Assembly (NCBI RefSeq): GCF_026210795.1
Contig: NC_089440.1
Span: forward strand, 1,116,001 to 1,180,000
Direction of reading: 5' to 3'
Source of the DNA: Rhizophagus irregularis
Lineage: Eukaryota; Glomeromycota; Glomeromycetes; Glomerales; Glomeraceae
Length of the DNA: 64,000 nucleotides
Shown here: positions 1-14,979 of the stretch, one piece after another
Layout: each line of letters begins with the position of its first letter
Position numbering within the stretch: position 1 is the stretch's first letter
Program-made: the position numbers and the translations under genes
Notes under the pieces: generated by a model
Seen by the model: the letters and a program-made list of their open reading frames with translations, nothing else
Told to the model about the DNA's origin: nothing
The model's database searches: none

Positions 1-1314
1 TGTGGTTTATAAACCTTGATATTTAAGTTTAATAGGTAATTATATTTATCAATCATTACTTCAGTAATTCTTATAATGTTAATTGATTTTGAATAAATTA
101 CTATATTTAAGTATCATTTTGATATTTTCAGAATTTTTATCTTTTTTTGGTTAATATTGAAATGTTTTGATATACTTATAAATGCGTTTTTAGATAATAA
201 TAATATTATTATATTTAACACTTTTTTTTTGATATTCAAATCCATTCTGTCCAGTATTCACAATATTAAGTTAAAAAATCTTTTACTTTTTTAAAGTTTC
301 AAAAGTTTGTCTTTTTTGAGTAATAAGTTACCATTTTTTATTTTTTTGTAATATCAACAACATATTTAAGTTTAAATATATTAGGTTTATATAATTCATC
401 AAGTTTATTATATTCAAAAAATACAGTAAAATTTGGAAAAAATATTATAATGAATATATTAATGAATATATTAGTGCAAGAGAAAAGAGAAAAATTTTAA
501 TATAAAAGTGGTAAGAAGAAGAAAATGTATTATATTGATTGAAGCTTATAAAATAATTTATTGTATTAGATAATCTTAAATTTATATCTGATAATTATAT
601 ACTATGTATGATAACTGGAAGATTAAAAATTTACTTATTTTAAAAGTAGATTATATAACTTATATTTAGTTTTTATCAAAATTTAATTAGATTAAAGATT
701 AATTTGCTTAGTAATTTTAAGATTAAAATAATAATGCTTAGCAATTATAATAAAATCTTTACTTAAAACTATAAGAATTTTTTTAGAAATTTTATAAATT
801 GTATAGTTATATACTTATATTTTAAAAAACTAGGCATTTATTTTTATTAATTATAAAAATTAAGAATTTTTTAAAGAAAAAATTTAATAAATAATACTTT
901 TTATAATTAAACAGAATTATTTTAAAAATATAAATTAAATTAAAAATATTAAATTAATTAAAATAAATAATATTATATTTATTTTAAATATATTATTACC
1001 AGCTATAATTTTAATCTGAAATTACTTTAAAAATATAAATTATTATTTTAATATTTAATAGTTATTATTAATAATATTTATACTAAAAAACAGTTTATAT
1101 AAATATTTAATTAAAAACAATTTCTGGTTAAATAGAATTATAATATTATTTAAATTAAATAACTACTAGTAGTAAATAATTTTAATAAACCTTATAGTAA
1201 AAAAAAAAAATACCGTATATATATATATATAATTAAAACAAATATACATATATAAATATAATTTTATTATAATTATTTTCATTTACAATTTTATTTACTA
1301 ATTCAAATAACAAA
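1..1314. other. AT-rich intergenic DNA, no gene seen
   Basis: Very AT-rich sequence with many stops in all frames. It holds homopolymer runs and a short TA dinucleotide run near 1217-1232. I see no coding segment, terminal inverted repeat or RNA gene. Confidence 0.6.
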
Positions 1315-3501
1315 TTAACTCAAGATAGGCAAAAACTATATAAAAATACAAAAAAAAGACAGTTAATAAAATATTCTTCTATTAATTTCAAAAGACCTTT
1401 TTTTACTTACATTTCCAACTATTGCTAAAGGAATATCAAAAATATCTCTTTTGATAGTGAAACAAAAGGTACATGGCACTGGCATATCTGTGGCACTTTT
1501 TAAAATGCAAGTTGTCATAACTGATTGTCTAGAATTATCAAATGCATGAGCTGCAAACTTTTCCCAATATTCTACTGCTGATTGCTTATCCATAACCTTT
1601 AACCAATAATATAAAATTTATTTATTATTAATAATATAATAATTAAAAAGTAAATTCTTACAATACAATGATCAAAAATTATTAATAAAGCTATACCTCA
1701 TATATATAAGTTGTTTTTCCAAGTAACTGGTCTTTTGACCATTGAGTCAACAAAGAAAATTCTTTTCCTACTAAAGCAATTTCTCCAGTTCTACGCCAAA
1801 CCACCGTTGGTGTACCAGAAAAGCTTATTAATTTCTCAAATTCCTAATATAATGTATTATAATGAGAACAGATTATAGAAAGCAAAACTTTCAGTCTAAT
1901 TAAGATAAAAATTACACACTAATATTGTTCTTTGAAAACATTTTTCCACTAAAATTAAATCTTCTTCGGTAAGATTCATTATAAGTGCAATAAATGATGG
2001 CCTGAAAGTAGCCAATGCTCTAACAATGCGTTCAATATGTTCTTTATCCATTCTGTTTCACAAAAAAAGCAATTAGTTAATTTTTCTACAAATATTTGCA
2101 ATTAATATCACTCAATTCACATACCTTTCCCTTACCCACTTTACTAGATAATGGAAGCCTTCCTTATAAGGAAAAGGTTCCTTAACATTTGCATAAACAT
2201 TCTCAGGCGTGTTTGAATATAATTTTCTTTTTCCAGTACTTTCTCTTTTATGGCCGGTTCCTATTGTAGAACTGCCACCATTAATATTAGCCGGCGCTGT
2301 AGCCGTAATAGGACTTGTACGCTGTTGCTGGTGTTGTTGTTGATGCTGTTGATGTAAATGTGGAGTTTGTTGTTGCAATGGATCAATCATTCCCATATCC
2401 GCAAAACTGGGATGTGAACCTATAGATTCCGAAGAAGCCGTTGATAACATATTGCTTAGGATAGAATATTCAAGATTAACTGCTTCAGAACCAAAGCCGT
2501 AATTAGCTGTCGAGAGAGGGTAACCTCCAGGAAATATTGAACTAGGGTCTACTAGGTTGCCTAAAAAGAACAAACCGAATAAATAACCGTTGAAAAAGAA
2601 ACAATAAAAGATAAAATATATAAAAAAGAAATTTATGAACTGTATGATTAAGTTTTCTATAGATGGTCCATATTAATAATCTTCACGCGTTATACCCTCA
2701 ACACAAATCGCGCGAAATGAACCGAAAGTTTATAAATATGCTGAACTCGTAAAATCCTTTCTATAATCTATATTGATGTTTAAAATTTCAGAAAAATTTC
2801 GAAATACTTGAGTATTTCGAAATTGATACTCACTAGCACCTGGTTGAAATCCGTTATGCATAAATACTGTTTGGTTTGGTTGTGGGCCAACTATCAGATT
2901 AATTCGCTTTAAAAATTTTTTTTTTAAAAAAAAAGTATTAGAACGGAATCAAATTATTAACAATTTAAAAAAAATTAAAAAATTTAAAAATCATATCTAC
3001 CACAATCATTTATTGTTATAGGTATATGTTGTATAATGTTGCGATTTGTTGAATGATGATCGAATCAGGTTCATTGCAAACGAAATTTGGAATCAAATGT
3101 TTTAGTTGAAATATCCATCAAGTTTATAATAACTAAACAGTAAAAATAAACTAATAAACTTCACCGGTAATTTGCGCACCATCATAATTTGAATCCTGTA
3201 GATACTTTGCCTTCTTGCGAATTCCATCAGTACATGTATTTGCTAAATCTCTTTTAATGCATCGCTGACATGGTCTAGCTAAGGAAAATAGTCAAATAAA
3301 ATGTTAATAAAAAGTTAAAAAAAATAATTAATCAGAAAATTTTTTCTTTAGCTCTCAAGCCTGTTTATAACTATACTCACAATCATCACAAGTCAAATGA
3401 GCCTTTTGACAATGAAAACAAGCTCTCGTTGCTTTTTTCCTTCGTATTGAAGGGCCAGTGTCATTATGTTCCGAACTTGAATGTTGTGCACTTTCAGACA
3501 T
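1315..3501 (-). CDS. ERT1: ERT1/AcuK-type Zn2Cys6 transcription factor with PAS-like C-terminus
   Basis: Fungal binuclear-zinc-cluster regulator of the ERT1/RDS2/AcuK family, known to control gluconeogenesis and the switch between fermentation and respiration. Eight exons join in phase: 3501-3381, 3278-3165, 2890-2834, 2560-2125, 2052-1920, 1843-1697, 1596-1411, 1335-1315, giving about 404 aa. The six cluster cysteines are at residues 29, 32, 39, 45, 48 and 57 (core [13 protein letters not shown]), followed by the family-typical [13 protein letters not shown] stretch. A His/Gln-rich low-complexity segment lies in exon 4. The C-terminal third has the conserved family block, including [16 protein letters not shown] and [16 protein letters not shown]. 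The last exon codes only FLPILS, the conserved family terminus, which confirms the 21-nt exon 8. It is divergent from the FNIP gene. Confidence 0.93.
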
Positions 3502-3848
3502 TTGAAATACAAATAGTTAAGAAAAATGTAGCTTATGTAAGTAAAAAATTTTGATTTAAGACTTGTAATGAAGGCACAAATTAATTTTTTTATTTTTCAT
3601 GTTTTTAGATAAGCAGCAGGTGATTGTCAGAAATTTTCCGACATTTAATAAAAAATGGGGGACGAGCCCTAAAAACATCTAAAATTGTTAAATTAAGCTA
3701 ATTAAGCCGTTAAAGGTAAGTGAGGATAATCTATTAAATTCCAGCTTCCCGGTAATTTTTGTGAACCCCTGAAAAAGTTTATTTTATAAAAAATACACGG
3801 CATATCACGAAATCATTTTGTCTTCTTTATTTCTTTGAAGGCACAACA
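3502..3848. promoter_or_regulatory. Shared divergent promoter region, ERT1-like / FNIP
   Basis: A 347-bp gap between two divergent start codons must hold both promoters and 5' UTRs. I see no clear TATA box or named operator. A few moderately GC-richer stretches stand out from the AT-rich surroundings. Confidence 0.45.
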
Positions 3849-6800
3849 ATGTTGCAAAAGTTATTTGGTTCAAAACCTACTAAGGATATAGATGATCAGA
3901 GGCATACTCGAGCATTACTGGAACCTGGCTCGTATGTATTTTGCCTAAAGGGCGATAAAATTAGTGTAAAATGTTTTTCACTGGAAACTTCTAACATAAG
4001 ATTGCTGTGAAAGGATGACATTATTATTATGATAAATACTATTGGGCTATAAATAATTTTAAATAAAACATACATATCATTTTTTTTTTTAAAACGAAAT
4101 AAACAGCTGGTCTCCACCAGCCCTCAATTCCAATCAAATCCGCGTCATCTTATGCCAGGATACGGGAGATAAAGCAAAATTAACATTATATGATTCGGCA
4201 TATTCAATGGCTTCAAATTCTTCAGATGATCGTGATCGACTAACATCTGAACTTTCCTCTTCCTGGAGTGGAGTTGGTTTTTTTAGTGGAAATTTTCTCC
4301 AAAAGTCTAGTAGTGCAATAAATATCAAATCTAATGATCCTGTCGTTAATATGACTGGTCATCCCCCTCATCATCGCCATCATAATTTAGATAATGATAA
4401 TAAAAGAAAAAGTTTTGACTCTATTAATAAATCCAGTATAAAAACTTTACCTCCTTCTATGAATCGTAGTAGTCATGCGCTTTTTTCACAAAGAAAGGTA
4501 AAATTTTGTCTAAAATACAGTTACAATTTTATATTTTATTTTATATATATGCTTATTATAATTTATAATCAGATAGCTCATAATATTGACTTAATCGGAG
4601 AAATGATGTTTGGAGCTGTTCCTTTATCTTACAAAGGGATGACAACCAAGATTCATTTTATTAAATCTCCTAAACCTCAAATATTGTTAACAAAATTATT
4701 TTCAATAAATCCTACCGATTTTGAATCAAATTCTCCTGGAAGACGTAGCTCTTTTTCCTCTATAAGTAGTGATACTTCTTTGTCATCTTCTACACAAGGT
4801 AGTATAGCTATTAATAATGAGTCACATAATTTCATAAAACAAAAGTGTGGTTCAAATCCAATATATTCTGATGATTATTCGGAATCGAGTGACGATGAAT
4901 CGTTTCGTATTATTCCTACATATCCTTCTTCACTTTTTCATCATGGACCTCCAATTCTTGGTTTGAGAACGAGTGGTATTTCCATATCCTCTACATCTTC
5001 TCTCTCAACTTCGCCACGTAATAATTTTACTAACAGAAGAATGCGAAGATACAGCCAAACTAGTATGGAAAATGGCATATTTAATCCAACCCCTTTACCA
5101 GGAAGTGTTACGCGACTTGAATCATTAACTGCTCGATTAGATCCTCTAAATACTAATAGCGTACGTCACCCATCATTATAATTGAAACGTAGGTGTGTTC
5201 TACATTCTTTTTAAATTAACAATAAAATATTTTATTTTATAAATCGATTTCTAGTTAAGTTTGAAGCATCCTACGCGTTCTATGATGTACGCCATTGGAG
5301 TTGTTATAACATTAGAAGATAATGCGATATTAGAAGAATTTATTTTTTCACATTTCGCTTTATTAGAAAACAGATTACACCAACTTCATTCTACAGCTTT
5401 TAGATTACTTTGTCATCTATTAAAAAAATCACCAACATCATCTTCTATTAATGGGCCCAATTCGGTAAATCAATTTACAATATTCCTTTTTATTATTAAA
5501 ATATACCGTAATAATCTTGTATTAAATTAATTTTTATAATTTTTTCTTCTCACTTAACATTACTAGATATTTAATCCGTCGAATAAAAGATTTTCGGCAA
5601 CATCTCTTCCTTCGTTAATGCTCCAAAACGAATCAATCTGGTTGGAAGCTGTTATGCGATTTAAGACGTCACTGTGCCAATTGTATGGTACTCCGCGAAT
5701 TCAGGTATCAATGACATAAGAAAAGAATTCACCAACCACTACGAAATAACTCCTTGGAAAATGTTGCTTCACTTACCTAAAATGTGCACGCTTTGCTAAA
5801 AAATTTTGCGTCGCACAAGTAAAGGTGGCAACAACTAACTCCTTAATCATCCCTTACAAAAACTTTGCGCAAGGAGCCTTTGTGGTTAAACATGTCGACA
5901 TTTCCGCAACAAAGGAGTAAACTTGCGAAAAGCCTGTTGAATGAACTGACTTTTTTGTTGGAAAATTTTGACAATAAGAAATCGAATTTGTATCCTTTTT
6001 TTTTTAGAAATATTAATTTATTCATTCCTCTTTATATTTAAGTATTCTTAATTTTAGAATTATTTCATAAAAATTTAGTTTTATTTCTACACTGATATCC
6101 AGCGTTTTAATGTACCATCTTGCATGGGTTCCTACTGTAGCTCCAACTTCGGATTTCGAGGAACGGGTAACTTTATATATTTTATTAATGGGTTTGTTTC
6201 TTTTTTTTTAAAAAAAAAAAACTTTAGATAATTGCTTCTTTATTAATAGAATGGGAAGAATTTATTTTATGATCCGCTTTGGGCACAATTAGGGTATTTT
6301 TTTCTTTGAAAGTCCCTATATAATGGTTTAAAGTAATTAATACAAGATGCTACGCTGAATATTATTATTTTCTTTACATTTAGGGACTTGTATGGTTGTA
6401 TAGGTACACCTTCAATAATGAGCCGGACCATCATTGTTGGTAAAGATGTAAATACAGTCCGTCGTATCTTATTTGTATTAAGTTACTTTATTCGGTGTAA
6501 TGAAGTATATGAAAGGATGGAACATATGACTCCTATAGAAAGCCAATTTGAAGAACGAAAGAAAGCTTGGATGAAATGTGAAAATAACTTACAAGATAAT
6601 GTTAGTTCACACATTTCTTCTCTCGAAGACACGACACAAAAATTATCATCATCTTCAGAGAAAGTGGTCAAAATTGTCGACAATTTATCTAAAAATGCTG
6701 AGAATAGTTATAAAACCAAACTTTTGAATGTGAGTAATACTCAGCAGGTTACGGATTTCACTGAAAACTTCTTAGAAGTTCCGATGCCAAGGTAAATATA

Positions 6801-7748
6801 TTTCTAATGCATTTATTTTGACTTATATTCAAAAATTTCATCGCGTATTATATATCAGATCACAAGATTCTTCTATAATACCGGACGTATTACCTGAAGA
6901 TACTCATAATGAGAGTGATGACCCATCCAGTAAAAAACTTCCATATCGAGCGGATGAACTATTTGTAAAATCATATGGAAGGTCACTTATGGCTGGTTAT
7001 TGTGACACATACATGTCTGATTTTGTATTGATGGGTCTTCCTAGTCTTGACGAATCTCAGGAATCCTTGGACATTGACTTAAAGAATTCTCTACTGGTAA
7101 AGCCTTTATCCTCTATAGACAAAAGAATCAAGAAGAATTAATATATGCATATATATCTTTTAGATGCAACCATTATCTTCTCAAGACACAATTTCAAAAT
7201 CTGTATGTATTTTAGGAGAATTGGACAGATTGTAAGTAATATTACATAATTCTTTGGTTGCGCACATATTGGAAAATTTTTAACAACATACACTTAATAC
7301 AATTAAGGAATTGTGCAATTTTGGGCTATAGAACAGTTACAGTCGATGATCATATTTTTGCTCCACTTCATACATCAGATTACATATGCTCTATGTTACA
7401 CCGCTGTAAAGACTTGTATATAACTATTGGAATGCCTGCAGAATCCGTAAGTAAATGTTTTAATGAATTCCCAATACTTATAGTTTGCTGACACTATCAT
7501 ATTTCTAGTGTCTTGAATATATAGAAGATCATTTGAGAATTTTATATTATAAGGCTGTGATGTACAAGAAATTATTTGCGTCTTCAATTCCGACATCAAC
7601 CGCTACAGGAACTTCTCCTTCAATAGCATCACCATCAATTTATACACCACCTTCATCAGATGACAACGTTCCGTTGGATATGTTAGACACTATAGGTTTA
7701 CAAGAATCGGACATCCCTTTGGTGAAAGCCATTAATTCAACTTTCTGA
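3849..7748 (+). CDS. Folliculin-interacting protein (FNIP/LST4 family)
   Basis: Partner of folliculin in the FLCN-FNIP (Lst7-Lst4) complex, which acts as a GAP on Rag GTPases at the lysosome or vacuole and links amino acids to TORC1. Thirteen exons join in phase: 3849-3931, 4107-4497, 4573-5160, 5255-5464, 5567-5704, 5874-5989, 6103-6166, 6250-6293, 6384-6791, 6859-7096, 7164-7231, 7308-7446, 7509-7748 (about 908 aa). Family landmarks appear in order: the N-terminal longin-like start (IRVILCQDTGDKAKLTLYDS), LIGEMMFGAVPLSYKG, AIGVVITLEDN with EEFIFSHFALLENRL, the middle-domain block YHLAWVPTVAP then DPLWAQLGDLYG, TRILF-like VRRILFVLSYFIRCNE, and the C-terminal DENN part with GRSLMAGYCDTYMSDFVLMG. 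Ser/Thr-rich linkers separate the domains and could be phosphorylated. Exon 6 start (after GCGCAAG) is the least certain junction. Confidence 0.9.
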
Positions 7749-8246
7749 TTTTGTACCTTTTTTTCATTTCATTTTCTTTCATTTATATTTGATCGCATTA
7801 CACGTGATTACATAATTTAAGTTTGATCATATTTTTGTACGTCATCTTGATACGAGTCCATGAGTGGCAACATTATCTATGGGAAAATTCATGCAAAAAA
7901 CAATATTATCCAAATTATACTACTAATGGTTAATATATCGTAAATATATCGTAATCAGTATAATGAAAATTATGCGAAAGTTAAATTTGATATGAGCGAT
8001 CAAATTGAATTTTCTTATCATACAAAATAAATTAATACAAGAACTTAATCATATATATTCATTTAAATAAATTTTTTTTCCGTTCGTCATAGTGAAAATC
8101 AAATAAAAAAAATTTAATTTATTCTCTTTTTTTAAGGTATTTACGTTATTTTTCTTAAAAACGCGTCGATTTAAGGGCGCAGCTGATACAAAGGCACAAA
8201 CTCAACTTTCGTTTTTCTTTTAGTAAAAGTTCGCTGAATACTTATA
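7749..8246. other. Intergenic: FNIP 3' end and homeobox gene promoter
   Basis: About 500 bp between two genes on the same strand. A CACGTG E-box-like hexamer starts near 7801. Homopolymer T and A runs lie near 8080-8160. Nothing coding is seen. Confidence 0.5.
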
Positions 8247-9497
8247 ATGATAAGTGCACTTTCTTTTCACCCAGATCAAAACTTTGACCCAGCTTCCACG
8301 GATGTAATGATGAATATAAACAGTAATGGTCCAAGTTTTACTGAAGAAAACCACCATTATTTTTCATTATATCAAAATCAACATGAATTTGTAAATCAAG
8401 ACATAAAAAGTAGTATTGGTTTAAACGCAACTTCATCTGAACAATCGCCCATCGTCTTGAACGGTCATCTTTATCACTATCCGCCTCTTTATCGTCAAGT
8501 GAAACGTCGCCGTCGCCTCACCGAAGAAGAGACAAATGTATTGAATAGTATTTTTGAGAATATACAAAAACCTGATGCAACAACACGTGCTCAATTAGCT
8601 CAAAAACTAAATATGTCCTCACGTGCAATTCAAGTTTGGTTTCAAAATCGTAGAGCGAAAGTCAAAAGAGATGCGTTGGAATCAAAAAATGCCGCAAAAA
8701 ATAATATATCAAAAAAATTAACTTTGGTTGCAGATTATTGCACAGAAAATATGAGTCAGCATCTTTCTTCTTTAACACTTTCACCTCTTCTAAATACTTC
8801 GACATCACTCCATAATTCAACTCCAAAGCACTTTGTTAGCAATTGTGCAAATTTGTTCAGGACATCAGAAACTGCGCCAAGTTTGGCTGTTGCATTAACT
8901 ACTGATCTTTGCACTTCACTTGAAGAACGAAAATTTTCAAACAGAAATTTCGTTAATCCTTATGTTTCGCAATTTATTCATTTAAACAAAAATGAAAATG
9001 ATAATAACGAATTAATTCAATGCGAAAAAAGTGGTTGCTATTGGAATACTTCTAATTTGAAAACTGTAGAAATTGACGATCCATCTGCTTGCGATCCCGG
9101 TTGTGGGCAAAGTAAATTTTTATCTTTGTTAACTATTTTTATTTACTTTAATTAATTTAATTTAATTTATTTTTATTATTTTTTTTTTTTAAAAAAAGAA
9201 TTTGAAGTTCTACCTTTACTAGCATCACCGTATTTTCCCGAACAATCCCTTAATAACTTTTTTCAAATTGCACAAGATGATTCCTTCCGTTATAATTTCT
9301 CAGGGCCTTTGGGAATTGTAACTCCCTCACCAAATAGTAATATGGTTAATCTTTTAAACATGTCAAACACTTTAAACACTGGTTATCCAATGAATATTAA
9401 ACAAATTTCTACATGGCTTTTGGACACTTCACAAAAGGTTACTTCTAATATATTCGAATCTAATACACAGGCCCAAAATGATCGGCATTTACCTTAG
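8247..9497 (+). CDS. Homeodomain transcription factor
   Basis: Non-TALE homeodomain protein, presumably a nuclear DNA-binding regulator. Two exons, 8247-9111 and 9199-9497, join in phase (codon K split A/AA) to give about 387 aa. The homeodomain spans roughly residues 86-145: a basic arm KRRRR, helix 1 around EEETNVLNSIFEN, and recognition helix WFQNRRAKVKR with W131, F132 and N134. It has 60 residues without a three-residue TALE insertion. The rest is Ser/Asn-rich and poorly conserved, apart from a Cys/Pro patch (DPSACDPGCG) just before the intron. The fold resembles ascomycete Phx1-like and other single-homeodomain fungal factors; I do not claim orthology. No second homeodomain gene lies nearby, so a mating-type (HD1/HD2) locus is not supported. 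Confidence 0.85.
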
Positions 9498-10213
9498 TCT
9501 ATAATATCCAACCTGAAAATGGGCAGCAGTACTGTCTTTAAACGATTATCTCAACAAAGTTCCTTCCATGAAATGTTAATAATGCAACTAATGGTTATAA
9601 CTCTTTCTCTTTCCTTGTCTAAAAATGTTCAAAATGATGAAAAATGAGTGAGAATTGATTAATGGAACGATATAGAAAATGGTTCAAAGAGGTGGTTTAT
9701 GAATGATAAAATCAAATTTTTCCTATCAGGCCGTCTACTGAATACTTCGAAACTAACCTGGATTAATTCATGTCATGTATATTTTATGTTATGATTATCT
9801 TAATCTTTCGTACATTTTTAATATTATATTTGAAAACTACGGACATTACTTTATATCTTTTTATATTATGTTATAATCAACCTTTTTTAGCTTTAATAAA
9901 GCCACTTTATCGTATGCCGTGAAAGAAAAATATCGGCGATATATTTTATAATTAAATATTGACGTTTTAATGACTATACAAATTGACAAAACCTATCTCC
10001 GTTCCAATCGAGATGAACAAATATTCCGAGCTAAAATTCGGTTTCGCGTTTTTCAGAAGGTTACACAATCAATATTTTAGTCACGTGAATATGTAACTAA
10101 GTTCAGGCGTTCAGCACAATACAAAAAATTTCATAATAATAAGCGAAATCATTAATTCGTTAGTCAACTGTCTACTAATCCACCTTTTTTGTCTCTTCTA
10201 TACAAACTAAAAA
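9498..10213. other. Intergenic: homeobox 3' region and DEAD-box promoter
   Basis: About 715 bp. Non-coding on both strands. A CACGTG hexamer at 10082-10087 lies about 130 bp upstream of the helicase start codon and could be a regulatory site. No repeats seen. Confidence 0.5.
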
Positions 10214-13357
<3,144 letters not shown>

Positions 13358-13626
13358 TAATTCTTGATTTCTGCGAATTGTAATAAGCTTGAAAGGAAGA
13401 TGTAATACGAAAATTTGATTAAGTGGTTACATAGTAATGTTTATAACAAATGCACATGAGTTTAACTATATTATATAATTAGAAGTAATCATACAAAATC
13501 AATAAATAAAAAATTAAATCCAAATGAGATAAATTTGTATAATTAATTAATAATATCAAAATTCAGGCTTTTAATAGTACTTAGTAGGTTTATTTTATTA
13601 TAAAAATTACAAAAAATAAATTAAAC

Positions 13627-14428
13627 CTATTCTTCGAACGGTTCACCATTTGCAGTTTTCCAGGCCTTTTTCAATATATATAAACCCTCAATATTTTCTA
13701 AAGTAAACCCTTTCCTCTTGACCCACCCATGGTCAACAGTAACAATAATACATAAGTCATGCCCTTTCCATCTTCCTAGATCTTTTGCCCACTATATCAA
13801 AAATGAAGGAATTAGGTTGGTTAATAAATTTAAACTATTAAAACGTGTGTATATAATATATATATATTTACCCAAAGATCTATTGAACCGGCTCCCCTTC
13901 ATAAGGTGTTGGTGTTATATGTAAATTAGATGACTTGATGTAAGAAAATTAATTATTTTGTTAAATTATAATTGCTTACCATTTTTGATACGACATATCG
14001 GACAAATTTGCTTCTTTATCAGTTTGAATGTTTTTAATACTAGTCATTGGAATAGATTTATCTTTCCCGTCAGGAATATAATAGTTAAAAATATATAGAT
14101 AAGTCTTCGTGATAGCAATGTATTTATCTCTATATAAGAGAGGTTCGTCATCCATTTTACGCCATTTAACTTTAACATCTGCATAATGGTCTACAAACTC
14201 TGGAGGAATGGGAAGTTCTTCTTCTTGTGTATCATTAGCCACTTCATTTTGTTCATTCCTATGATCACTTTCGAGTTGAGTTTCAGCAGTTTTGTTTTCG
14301 TCTAATGTTACAGGTTCTGAAAGAGGATTTTTCCGTGCGAATCCAGGACTATCAGGTGGGGAAGATGTATCAATGGATCCTGTTGTTGAGCTCGAATCAT
14401 TGCGTTTAGGTTTGAAACCAAATGGCAT
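13627..14428 (-). CDS. Small protein with PH-like domain, function unknown
   Basis: Three exons join in phase: 14428-13980, 13896-13872 (25 nt), 13791-13627, giving about 212 aa. Residues 1-80 are Ser/Thr/Pro/Glu-rich and look disordered. The remainder reads like a PH/GRAM-type beta-sandwich: alternating strands around YADVKVKWRKM, a RDKYIAITKTYLYIFNYY strand pair, IPMTSIKNIQT, then WWAKDLGRWKG, and a C-terminal amphipathic helix (ENIEGLYILKKAWKTANGE). PH-like domains usually bind lipids or proteins, but no specific partner is evident. The microexon is inferred from phase and a usable AG; an alternative splice junction is possible. It is convergent with the DEAD-box gene, about 270 bp away. 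Confidence 0.65.
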
Positions 14429-14979
14429 TTTTTAAAGTTCATTTTGCTGTAATAATAAATTTTAGTATGTAAGTTGGATTGAATTAACTGAAAATAACGT
14501 GATCGACTGATCAGATATCAAAAATTTTATTAATTAAAAATTTCATTAAAACCTATATATATTATTCCTTTTTTTTTAATTGGCTTGTCACCTGCCAAAC
14601 CAAAATAATAATTATTCCAAACAATATACACTATATACTAAATAATTTTTTTGCTTATATCTACAATTAAATTTCGGTTTATAATTTATATTTAACCGAA
14701 AAAAAAATTATGAATAAAATATACAAAGGCGGCTTAAATTACCACCATAAATTTTTATATTTCTACTATTTGCTATCTACTTTTTTTTACATTACATTTC
14801 AACAGAATTAATCTTGATTCACCACCGATTGTTTATTCCATTGTCCTTTTCTACTAATTATTTGCAAAATTTTTAATTTCTACTTTAAAAACTTTTCCCC
14901 TCTTTTTAAAAAAGAAAATTTTAATAATAATATTTTTTTGCCCACCGCCCTCCCTTCATCTGCTTTACTGCGAAACTGC
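14429..14979. other. Intergenic: PH-like gene promoter and CHD1 3' region
   Basis: About 550 bp of AT-rich DNA downstream of CHD1 and upstream of the small PH-like gene, both on the minus strand. Several T/A homopolymers; nothing coding. Confidence 0.5.

Noticed and set aside
8247-9497. Mating-type homeodomain locus
   Set aside because: Only one homeodomain gene is present and no second, divergently transcribed HD gene lies nearby.
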